A DNA stretch of 15,814 bases. Source: Lachnospiraceae bacterium (lineage in GTDB: Bacteria; Bacillota; Clostridia; Lachnospirales; Lachnospiraceae). Shown here in pieces: positions 6,776 to 13,209 of the stretch; position 1 is the first letter of the stretch, and every line of letters begins with the position of its first letter. The position numbers were made by a program, and so were the translations under genes. The stretch covers positions 1 to 15,814 of the forward strand of contig JAILNW010000368.1 of NCBI GenBank assembly GCA_024691145.1. Reading direction: 5' to 3'. The notes beneath the pieces are model-generated. The model saw only the letters and a program-made list of their open reading frames with translations, did not search any database and had not been told where the DNA came from.

Positions 6776-8347
6776 ATGTCAGCTATACTTCCTGTAGGTA
6801 TTCAGGATTTTGAAGGTTTAATAAATGATGGATATATTTATGTTGATAAGTCAGAATACATTTATCGTTTGGTACACGAAGGAAAACCATATTTTTTAAG
6901 TCGTCCAAGAAGGTTTGGTAAAAGTCTTCTTTTATCGACTATAAAAGCATATTGGGAAGGAAAAAAGGAAGTCTTTTCTGGACTTGCAATAGAAAAATTA
7001 GAAGAACATAATGAGAAAGCATGGAGAAAACATCCAGTTTTTTATTTTGATTTTAATGGTGAAAGTTATAAGAATAAAGATGTTTTGAAAAGAAAAATAT
7101 CTTTTATGCTTAATGGCTGGGAAAAGGAATACAATATAGTTAATGAGAATAACACTTTAAGCGAAAGGTTTCAGATATTATTGAAAACAGCAAAAGAAAA
7201 AACGGGACTTAGATGTGTTATACTTGTTGATGAATATGATAAACCATTATTAGATGTAATTGATAACGAGGAATTAACAGAGCACAATAAGGAAATATTT
7301 AAAGGATTTTTTAGTACACTAAAAAGTTTTGATGAATATATACAGTTTATATTAATAACAGGTGTTTCAAAGTTTCATAAGGTAAGCATATTTAGTGATT
7401 TGAATCAGCTCAATGATATTTCATTAGATGAAGATTATGCATGTTTATGTGGAATTACAGAGGAAGAACTTAGGCATTATTTTGATAATGAAATTAAAAG
7501 ATTAAGCGAGAAACGCAGGATATCTTATGAAGAATGTGTTGAAAAATTAAAGAGACAGTATGATGGATACAGATTTCATCCTGATGCAGCAGGTGTTTTT
7601 AATCCTTATAGTTTATTAAAGGCTTTCTTTTCAAAGGATTTTGGATCATATTGGTTTGAAACAGGTACACCTAATTTTCTGGTGCAGAAACTTAAAGATA
7701 TTGAGTTTGATGTTAGAAAGTTTACAGACAGAACACTTTATGCCAGTGAGGGAATGCTGAAGGATTATACAGGAGACAGTTTGGCTACAGTTCCATTGTT
7801 ATATCAGACAGGGTATCTGACAATAGCTGATTTTGACAGGGATGCCAGGGAATATACGCTTGCTTTTCCAAACGAAGAAGTAAAGTATGGCTTTGTAGAA
7901 TGCCTGATGCCAGAATATATCTCTGATTGTGGTGCAGGTTCTGGAAATGATATATTTACACTTAGAAGATATATAGAACAGGGAGACTTACAACAAATAA
8001 GGAATGTTTTGGTTTCATTGTTTGCTAATATCACTTATACGGTTGAAGGCAATCCTTTTGAACATTATTTTCAAGCAGTTATTTATTTAGTATTTACACT
8101 TTTAAATAAGGTTGCGTTATGTGAAATGCATACATATACTGGACGAATAGATTGTAAAGTTGAGACAAAGAAATATATATATTTGTTTGAATTTAAAAGA
8201 GATGATACAGCTGAGGCGGCATTAAATCAGATAGATAGTAATGATTATGCATTACCATTTATAGCAAATCATAAGAAGTTGTATAAAATAGGTGTAGCAT
8301 TTGATTCATCAACCAGAAAATTATCAGACTGGAAAGTAGAAGAGTAA
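6776..8347 (+). CDS. AAA-ATPase-like protein with C-terminal PD-(D/E)XK nuclease-like domain
   Basis: The 523-residue protein has the layout of the AAA-ATPase_like plus PDDEXK_9 family, which occurs in many copies in gut Firmicutes and Bacteroidetes. The N-terminus LPVGIQDFEGLINDGYIYVDKS is typical. The P-loop is the family's short form PRRFGKSLLL (K49, S50), and Walker B is CVILVDEYDKPLL (D152, E153). A central helical region follows. Near the C-terminus GRIDCKVETKKYIYLFEFK supplies D459 and the E472-x-K474 pair of a PD-(D/E)XK fold, and a distal Gln (ALNQIDS) fits the same fold. Both halves keep their catalytic residues. The biological role is not established; a DNA-processing or defence-like role has been suggested for such architectures, but nothing here proves it. 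GGGAGG at 6762-6767 sits 8 nt before the ATG. recU follows after 22 nt and is probably co-transcribed. Confidence 0.88.
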   Translation: MSAILPVGIQDFEGLINDGYIYVDKSEYIYRLVHEGKPYFLSRPRRFGKSLLLSTIKAYWEGKKEVFSGLAIEKLEEHNEKAWRKHPVFYFDFNGESYKNKDVLKRKISFMLNGWEKEYNIVNENNTLSERFQILLKTAKEKTGLRCVILVDEYDKPLLDVIDNEELTEHNKEIFKGFFSTLKSFDEYIQFILITGVSKFHKVSIFSDLNQLNDISLDEDYACLCGITEEELRHYFDNEIKRLSEKRRISYEECVEKLKRQYDGYRFHPDAAGVFNPYSLLKAFFSKDFGSYWFETGTPNFLVQKLKDIEFDVRKFTDRTLYASEGMLKDYTGDSLATVPLLYQTGYLTIADFDRDAREYTLAFPNEEVKYGFVECLMPEYISDCGAGSGNDIFTLRRYIEQGDLQQIRNVLVSLFANITYTVEGNPFEHYFQAVIYLVFTLLNKVALCEMHTYTGRIDCKVETKKYIYLFEFKRDDTAEAALNQIDSNDYALPFIANHKKLYKIGVAFDSSTRKLSDWKVEE

Positions 8348-8369
8348 CAAATAGGCGGAGGTCAGATAG

Positions 8370-8897
8370 ATGGCTTATTGGAAAAGCAGAGGACTTAGGG
8401 GACAGGAACTTGAGGAGGTTATAAACTTTACGAATGAGAAATATCTTAGGAATAATCTTGCGTTAATTACAAAGGTGCCTACTCCTATAAAACCTGTGCA
8501 GATAGATGATAGCAGGCATATAACACTTGCTTTTTTTGAAAAGAAAAGTACGGTTGACTATATAGGAGTTGTTCAGGGAGTACCTGTTTGCTTTGATGCA
8601 AAGGAATGTAAGGTGGATACTTTTCCGATGATGAATATACATAAGCACCAGTTTGAGTATATGGAGAACTTTGAAAAACAGGGTGGTGTTGCATTTATTA
8701 TTGTATATTACTCTGAAAGAAATTTGTATTATTATCTGAGATTTGAGAAACTTAAGGAGTTTTATCTTAGACAGGAGCGTGGAAGAAAAAGCTTCTGTTT
8801 TGATGAAATCGAAGAAGACTATATAATTGAAAACTCGTCTGATATGTTTGTACACTATCTTGAAATGGTAAAAAAAGATGTGGAAAGCAGAGAATAG
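8370..8897 (+). CDS. recU: Holliday junction resolvase RecU
   Basis: RecU resolves four-way Holliday junctions in recombinational repair and chromosome segregation, the Firmicutes counterpart of RuvC. The 175-residue protein aligns from its start (SRGLRGQELEEVINFTNEKY) to the end. It has the linker KVPTPIKPVQ, the catalytic Asp in KSTVDYIGV (D63), the core CFDAKECK (D76, K78), and the conserved FPMMNIHKHQFEYMENFEKQGG segment that precedes C-terminal strands and GRKSF. The second acidic ligand is Asp (D76) where B. subtilis RecU, as I recall it, has Glu; this is a conservative change and the fold still looks active. It is a little shorter than B. subtilis RecU at the N-terminus, where that enzyme has a disordered extension. 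GGAGG at 8357-8361 gives 8-nt spacing. It shares a transcript with the upstream ATPase/nuclease gene and is followed by a terminator. In bacilli recU usually sits beside a penicillin-binding protein gene, which is not the case here. Confidence 0.93.
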   Translation: MAYWKSRGLRGQELEEVINFTNEKYLRNNLALITKVPTPIKPVQIDDSRHITLAFFEKKSTVDYIGVVQGVPVCFDAKECKVDTFPMMNIHKHQFEYMENFEKQGGVAFIIVYYSERNLYYYLRFEKLKEFYLRQERGRKSFCFDEIEEDYIIENSSDMFVHYLEMVKKDVESRE

Positions 8898-8898
8898 A

Positions 8899-8928
8899 AA
8901 GGAAGCCAGATAACTGACTTCTTTTTTT
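8899..8928 (+). terminator. Intrinsic terminator after recU
   Basis: An 11-position stem (8899-8909 with 8914-8924) has an ATAA loop, one A-C mismatch and one G-T pair, and overlaps a run of seven T at 8922-8928. It begins 2 nt after the recU stop codon. Confidence 0.8.
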
Positions 8929-8995
8929 ATATTTTCTTGTAAGATTAAAATTATTAATGGTACTTACTTATTGAAACCAATGAAAGGAGATTTCT

Positions 8996-9436
8996 ATGAG
9001 AAAGAATAATGTTTTGTGTGCGGCCATGTTTTTAAGTGTAATATTAGTTGGGTGTGGGGAAAAACAGCAAGAGAAAACTGTAAATATTACTAATGAACCT
9101 GCTTCAGATACGAATATACCTGTTGTTAAAGAAGTATCAGAGGAAGAGTTAAGTAATGTAGCTGAAAAAGAAGAGTTAATAGGTGAGGAAAAGGCAATAA
9201 GTATTGCACAAGAAATCTGGGAAGGGTATGAAGGTGAGGTTGAAAATTATGATTCTCCAGATGTCAAATTGGAGAATATAACAAAACGTGAAGCAGAGAT
9301 ATTGAGTAATGCAGAATTAGAAGGGAAAATGGCATATGTTGTGGTGTTTAGCCTTAAGAATAAGACAATAGAAACAGACAGGTCGTATATTGACGCTTAT
9401 ACTGGGGAATTATTTGGCGGATTACCTGTGGATTAG
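8996..9436 (+). CDS. Small lipoprotein with PepSY-like C-terminal region
   Basis: This 146-residue protein starts with a short lipoprotein signal: two positive residues (R2, K3), a hydrophobic stretch, and a lipobox LVGC with C20 as the lipidation site. It should therefore be anchored outside the cytoplasmic membrane. Residues ~21-60 are a low-complexity acidic linker rich in Glu, Thr, Asn and Val. From about residue 62 the pattern looks like a PepSY domain: EEKAISIAQEI, then a two-strand section, then AYVVVFSL and finally SYIDAYTGELFGG, with the typical Asp-Ala-x-x-Gly near the end. PepSY domains are small modules often linked to protease inhibition or envelope roles; no specific function can be given. 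AAAGGAGA (8983-8990) lies 5 nt before the ATG. It follows a terminator and precedes the pyk promoter, so it is probably monocistronic. Only a weak promoter candidate (TTGTAA 8937-8942, TACTTA 8961-8966, 18-nt spacing) is visible. Confidence 0.8.
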   Translation: MRKNNVLCAAMFLSVILVGCGEKQQEKTVNITNEPASDTNIPVVKEVSEEELSNVAEKEELIGEEKAISIAQEIWEGYEGEVENYDSPDVKLENITKREAEILSNAELEGKMAYVVVFSLKNKTIETDRSYIDAYTGELFGGLPVD

Positions 9437-9460
9437 TTTTTGTCACTTTTTGTTAAAAAC

Positions 9461-9489
9461 TTGATTTTAATGTAAATTTAAAGTACAAT
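9461..9489 (+). promoter_or_regulatory. Promoter for pyruvate kinase
   Basis: TTGATT at 9461-9466 and TACAAT at 9484-9489 are spaced by 17 nt, each one or two bases from consensus. Transcription would start near 9496, leaving a leader of about 45 nt before the pyk ATG. No clear upstream terminator separates it from the lipoprotein gene. Confidence 0.6.
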
Positions 9490-9541
9490 AGTAATAGTGG
9501 TGTTATATACACAAATAATAAGCTAACATGGAGGGAATAAG

Positions 9542-10969
9542 ATGAGAAAGACTAAAATTATATGTACTTTAGGACCAGCAACTGATGACGAGAATGTACT
9601 TAGACAGCTAATTGATAAAGGAATGGATGTTGCCAGATTCAACTTCTCACACCAGACTCATGAGCAACAATTACAAAGACTTAACGTACTTAAAAGGTTA
9701 AGGGAGGAAGCAGGAAAGCCTATTGCGGCTCTTCTTGATACAAAGGGACCTGAGATAAGAGTTGGATTGTTTAAGGAAGGAAAAGTATTTTTACAGCAGG
9801 GATCACAGTTTTTACTTACAACAAGAGATGTGGAAGGTGATGAAACACAGGTTAGCATCACTTATAAAGATTTGCCAAAGGATGTTAAGGAAGGTACAAG
9901 AATTCTTATAGATGATGGTCTTATAGAGCTTGTAGCTAACAGAGTAGATCCAGAGGATATATACTGTACTGTTCTTAATGGTGGTTATGTATCAGACAGA
10001 AAGGGCGTTAATGTTCCTGGTGTTGATTTATCTATGCCATATATTAGTGAGCAGGATGAAAAGGATATTATATTTGGTATAGAGAATGATTTTGATTTTA
10101 TTGCAGCATCATTTGTAAGAACAGCAGGGGATGTATTGCAGATAAGAAGAATTCTTGAAGCTAATAACTGCTATAATATCAACATAATAGCAAAGATTGA
10201 GAATCTTCAGGGTGTTCAGCATATTGATGAGATTATTCAGGTTTCAGATGGTATTATGGTTGCCCGTGGAGATATGGGTGTTGAGATACCTAACGAAGAC
10301 GTGCCTGTTATCCAGAAGATGATAATCAAAAAGGTTTATCAGGCAGGAAAGCAGGTAATTACTGCAACACAGATGCTTGATTCTATGATGAAGAATCCTA
10401 GACCTACAAGAGCAGAGACTACAGATGTTGCCAATGCTATATATGACGGAACAAGTGCTATTATGCTTTCTGGAGAAACAGCAGCAGGTGCATATCCTGT
10501 AGAGGCTCTTGAAACTATGGTTAAGATAGCTAAGAGAACAGAAGAGGACATTGATTACAGAGGAAGATTCTTTAACAGAGTCCGTAAGTCTAATCCGGAT
10601 GTAACAGATGCTATATCACATGCCACATGTACAACATCTCTTGATGTTAATGCAAAGGCTATTATAACAGTTACAAAGTCAGGTAAAACTGCAAGAATGA
10701 TTTCAAAGTACAGACCAGACTGCCCTATTATGGGATGTTCAACATATCCTAAGGTTTGCAGACAGCTTAATATGTCATGGGGTGTTAAACCATTGCTTAT
10801 AGCTGAAGAGCAGGATACTTTTGAATTATTTAATAATGCTGTTAATGCCGGAGTTGAAGCAGGAGTTCTAGAAAAAGACGATCTTGCTGTAATTACAGCA
10901 GGTGTTCCACTTGGCATATCAGGTACAACTAACATGATTAAAGTACATGTTGTTGGAAGAAGATACTAA
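9542..10969 (+). CDS. pyk: Pyruvate kinase
   Basis: Pyruvate kinase converts phosphoenolpyruvate and ADP to pyruvate and ATP, the last step of glycolysis, in the cytoplasm. The 475-residue protein has all landmarks: the N-terminal KTKIICTLGPA and ARFNFSH, then LDTKGPEIR. The B-domain insert spans roughly residues 70-165. The catalytic block IIAKIEN has K218 and metal ligand E220, followed by MVARGDMGVE with D244. The active-site helix ATQMLDSM precedes the A-domain segment SGETAAGAYPVEA. The C-terminal domain ends at GTTNMIKVHVVGRRY and lacks the extra PEP-utiliser-like domain found on longer (~580 residue) enzymes of bacilli. The start is set by GGAGGG at 9530-9535, 6 nt upstream. It is flanked by its own promoter and terminator, so it appears to be a single-gene unit. 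Confidence 0.97.
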   Translation: MRKTKIICTLGPATDDENVLRQLIDKGMDVARFNFSHQTHEQQLQRLNVLKRLREEAGKPIAALLDTKGPEIRVGLFKEGKVFLQQGSQFLLTTRDVEGDETQVSITYKDLPKDVKEGTRILIDDGLIELVANRVDPEDIYCTVLNGGYVSDRKGVNVPGVDLSMPYISEQDEKDIIFGIENDFDFIAASFVRTAGDVLQIRRILEANNCYNINIIAKIENLQGVQHIDEIIQVSDGIMVARGDMGVEIPNEDVPVIQKMIIKKVYQAGKQVITATQMLDSMMKNPRPTRAETTDVANAIYDGTSAIMLSGETAAGAYPVEALETMVKIAKRTEEDIDYRGRFFNRVRKSNPDVTDAISHATCTTSLDVNAKAIITVTKSGKTARMISKYRPDCPIMGCSTYPKVCRQLNMSWGVKPLLIAEEQDTFELFNNAVNAGVEAGVLEKDDLAVITAGVPLGISGTTNMIKVHVVGRRY

Positions 10970-10987
10970 TACAGATAATTTACATAG

Positions 10988-11022
10988 AAAAAGAGTGCTG
11001 CAATTCTTGCAACACTCTTTTT
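10988..11022 (+). terminator. Intrinsic terminator after pyk
   Basis: The arms 10988-11003 and 11007-11022 form a long hairpin with 15 paired positions, a single C-A mismatch and a TTC loop. The A-run on the left arm and TTTTT on the right give a U-tract. It lies 18 nt after the pyk stop codon. Confidence 0.88.
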
Positions 11023-11112
11023 GACATCAAAATTCTGACCACTAGTGTATCTGGTCTGTCAGGGGAAAACTGAAAAATAAATATGTTGTGGTTGTTAAGA
11101 AATAAAAAGGTA

Positions 11113-11142
11113 TTGACAAATATAGAAGGGATATGTTATAGT
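11113..11142 (+). promoter_or_regulatory. Extended -10 promoter for the T-box/gatCAB-aspS operon
   Basis: A consensus TTGACA (11113-11118) is followed after 18 nt by TATAGT (11137-11142), with a TGn extension at 11134-11136. Transcription should begin near 11149, just ahead of the T-box leader. The 11023-11112 stretch between the pyk terminator and this promoter holds no gene or other element that I can support. Confidence 0.75.
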
Positions 11143-11149
11143 ATTAAGC

Positions 11150-11416
11150 GTAAATATATAAGAATGGCTATGAAGGAACGAGTAGTTTGGCAATACGTTA
11201 AAGAGAGTTGCTGGTGCTGAGAAAGCAATACGGAAAACCAAATGAAAAACACTCCTGAGCTGATGGAAGAAAATGTGATGAATTTTTACACGAGTAGAAC
11301 CATCCGTGATTCGTTACGACAGTTCGATTAATGAGGATCATGATTTTTCATGATTAAATTTGGGTGGTACCGCGTGAGTAATCTTTCGTCCCAATGGTTG
11401 GGATGAGAGATTTTTT
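11150..11416 (+). ncRNA. T-box riboswitch leader, predicted tRNA-Asn specificity
   Basis: A T-box leader senses the charging state of a tRNA and controls termination. Stem I shows the lower helix AGGA (11174-11177) with TCCT (11253-11256), and an upper helix TTTGG (11186-11190) with CCAAA (11238-11242). The specifier loop between them has AGTAG on the 5' strand. Its 3' strand, TGAAAAACAC (11243-11252), places codon AAC (Asn) at 11248-11250, followed by A as is usual. The distal part has AGAGAG (11202-11207) and a GGTG loop (11213-11216) closed by TTGCT/AGCAA. Downstream are Stem III-like sequences and the conserved T-box GGGTGGTACCGCG (11362-11374), whose TGGT bulge (11365-11368) binds the tRNA acceptor end. 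The competing terminator follows. Uncharged tRNA-Asn would stabilise the antiterminator and switch on gatCAB-aspS. The element is certain; the exact 5' end is approximate. Confidence 0.95.
11380..11416 (+). terminator. Regulated terminator of the T-box
   Basis: AATCTTTCGTCCC (11380-11392) pairs with GGGATGAGAGATT (11400-11412) over 13 positions with two G-T pairs, followed by a T-run (11411-11416). It starts just after the T-box core. By the standard T-box mechanism it forms when the tRNA is charged and is disrupted when uncharged tRNA binds. Confidence 0.9.
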
Positions 11417-11430
11417 AGTTTAAAATAATA

Positions 11431-11436
11431 TGGAGG
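11431..11436 (+). promoter_or_regulatory. Ribosome binding site that sets the gatC start
   Basis: TGGAGG lies 7 nt before the ATG at 11444. An in-frame GTG at 11438 is only 1 nt away from this site, too close to be used, so the ATG is chosen. Confidence 0.75.
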
Positions 11437-11443
11437 CGTGATA

Positions 11444-11728
11444 ATGAATATTGACAGAAAGAATGTAGAATATGTTGCGGAATTATCAAGACTTGAAATT
11501 TCTGAAGATGAGATTGGCTCAGTTTGTTCAGAATTGAGTACTATTTTAAATTATATGGATGAGATAAATTCTTCTATTGATACCGATTTTGTTGTTTCAT
11601 CAAACAATGGTTTAACTAATGTTATGAGAGACGATGAGGTTGTTATTTCGATGGATAGACAGAAACTGCTTGAAAATGCACCGGTTCATAATGAAGAAAC
11701 ACCGGTTGTTCCAAAAACTGTAGAGTAA
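11444..11728 (+). CDS. gatC: Asp/Glu-tRNA amidotransferase subunit C
   Basis: GatC is the small subunit that wraps around and stabilises the GatA-GatB contact in the GatCAB amidotransferase. The 94-residue protein has the family pattern: an N-terminal VEYVAELSRLEISEDEI, the middle helix TILNYMDEINSSIDT, then MRDDEV and a C-terminal NAPVHNEETPVVPKTVE, which is the usual ending that threads into GatA. Length is normal. It opens the gatC-gatA-gatB-aspS operon 27 nt after the T-box terminator, so its expression depends on riboswitch read-through. Confidence 0.95.
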   Translation: MNIDRKNVEYVAELSRLEISEDEIGSVCSELSTILNYMDEINSSIDTDFVVSSNNGLTNVMRDDEVVISMDRQKLLENAPVHNEETPVVPKTVE

Positions 11729-11739
11729 TGTGAGGTTAT

Positions 11740-13209
11740 ATGATGATTAAAGAATTGACTGCTGTTGAAATAGGAAAAAAAATCAAGGCCAAAGAATTGT
11801 CGGCAATAGAATTAGTAGAAGAACTCAACAATTTACGTTTACAGAATGATTCTATAGTAAATGCATATACAAATTTTGATATAGAAAAGATTCGTGAAAA
11901 TGCTGCTGCTGTTCAGAAAAAAATAGATTGTGGTGAACTTAATTCTGTTCTGGCTGGAGTGCCTATTGGTATAAAGGATAATATATGTACGGAGGGAGAA
12001 TTAACGACTTGTGCTTCGAAAATTCTTAAAGGTTTTACTCCTCCTTTTGATGCTACTTCAGTTAAAAAGTTAAAACAGGCTGGCATGATTGTAGCTGGTA
12101 AGTTAAATATGGATGAGTTTGCAATGGGATCTACATCTGAAACTTCTTGCTATGGAGCAGTAAAGAATCCTTGGAATACAAATAAAGTTCCAGGTGGATC
12201 GTCAGGAGGTGCAGCTGCGGCAGTTGCAGCTGGAGAAGCTGTGTGCACATTGGGATCTGATACGGGAGGAAGTATTAGACAGCCAGCTTCATATTGTGGT
12301 GTGACAGGATTCAAACCTACATATGGAATGGTATCTAGATATGGATTAATTGCATATGCTTCATCACTTGATCAGATTGGTCCTGTGGCACGTGATGTGC
12401 GTGATTGTGCTGCCATTATGGATGTGATTTCAGGTATAGATGGTAAGGATTCAACTTCTAGAAATTATAGCAGTTCTACATCTTTTTTAGATTCTTTAAC
12501 TGGTAATGTAGAGGGAAAAGTAATAGGTGTTCCTGAAGAATGTTTTGGAGATGGAGTAGATGCTGATGTTAAACAAAGCATAGAAGAAATGATTAAAGAG
12601 ATTGAAAAAATAGGTGCAAAAGTTAAAACAATTCATTTGCCATTTATTCGTTATGCTGTTCCAACATATTATATAATTGCAACAGCTGAGGCATCTTCAA
12701 ATCTTTCACGTTTTGATGGAGTAAAGTATGGATTTAGATCTGATAATGCTTCGTCTATTGATGATTTGATTATTCACTCAAGAAGTGAAGGATTTGGACA
12801 GGAAGTAAGAAAAAGAATTTTATTAGGAACATTTGTGTTATCTTCTGGTTATTATGATGCTTATTACAATAAAGCACTTAAGATGAAACAAATGATTGTT
12901 GATGGCTTTGAAAAGGCTTATAAAGAATGTGATGTTATCATATGTCCAACAGCACCTATGACTGCTCCTGAGATTGGAAGTTCTTTGGAAGATAAGATGA
13001 AGATGTATTTATCAGATATATTTACAGTTTCAGCAAATTTAGCAGGTCTTCCAGGATTGTCAGTTCCATGTGGCTTTGATAAAAACAATATGCCAATTGG
13101 AGCTCAGATTCTTGGGGCTGCTGGTGAAGATAGAAGTGTGTTGAATATGGGATATGCTTATCAGAAAATTTCAGATTACCACACTAGAAGACCAGGAGGT
13201 ATAAGATGA
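11740..13209 (+). CDS. gatA: Asp/Glu-tRNA amidotransferase subunit A (glutaminase)
   Basis: GatA hydrolyses glutamine (or asparagine) and sends the ammonia through a channel to GatB. The 489-residue protein is an amidase-signature enzyme with an intact Ser-cisSer-Lys triad: K79 in GVPIGIKDNICTEG, cis-Ser S154 in PGGSSGGAAAA, and the nucleophile S178 in GSDTGGSIRQPASYCG. Numbering is from the ATG at 11740. KLNDEFAMG-type and FKPTYGMVSRYGLIAYASS segments are also standard. A second ATG at 11743 has better spacing (about 7 nt) from the GAGG at 11732-11735, so the true start may be one codon later. It begins 11 nt after gatC and overlaps gatB by 4 nt. In this operon the probable product is Asn-tRNA(Asn), although the same complex can also make Gln-tRNA(Gln) where GlnRS is absent. 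Confidence 0.97.
   Translation: MMIKELTAVEIGKKIKAKELSAIELVEELNNLRLQNDSIVNAYTNFDIEKIRENAAAVQKKIDCGELNSVLAGVPIGIKDNICTEGELTTCASKILKGFTPPFDATSVKKLKQAGMIVAGKLNMDEFAMGSTSETSCYGAVKNPWNTNKVPGGSSGGAAAAVAAGEAVCTLGSDTGGSIRQPASYCGVTGFKPTYGMVSRYGLIAYASSLDQIGPVARDVRDCAAIMDVISGIDGKDSTSRNYSSSTSFLDSLTGNVEGKVIGVPEECFGDGVDADVKQSIEEMIKEIEKIGAKVKTIHLPFIRYAVPTYYIIATAEASSNLSRFDGVKYGFRSDNASSIDDLIIHSRSEGFGQEVRKRILLGTFVLSSGYYDAYYNKALKMKQMIVDGFEKAYKECDVIICPTAPMTAPEIGSSLEDKMKMYLSDIFTVSANLAGLPGLSVPCGFDKNNMPIGAQILGAAGEDRSVLNMGYAYQKISDYHTRRPGGIR

Noticed and set aside
10339..10935. Long minus-strand open frames within pyk
   Set aside because: They are antisense shadows of a well-conserved gene, with no ribosome binding site and no recognisable protein. 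The same applies to other minus-strand frames in the window.
11035..11062. Inverted repeat (GACCA/TGGTC, with CTGAC/GTCAG nested outside) between pyk and the T-box promoter
   Set aside because: The stem is only 5 bp with an interrupted extension and no T-run. It lies upstream of the promoter, so it is not part of the T-box. No operator is recognised.
11438..11443. GTG start adding two residues to GatC
   Set aside because: It lies 1 nt after the Shine-Dalgarno sequence, too close for initiation; ATG at 11444 has normal spacing.
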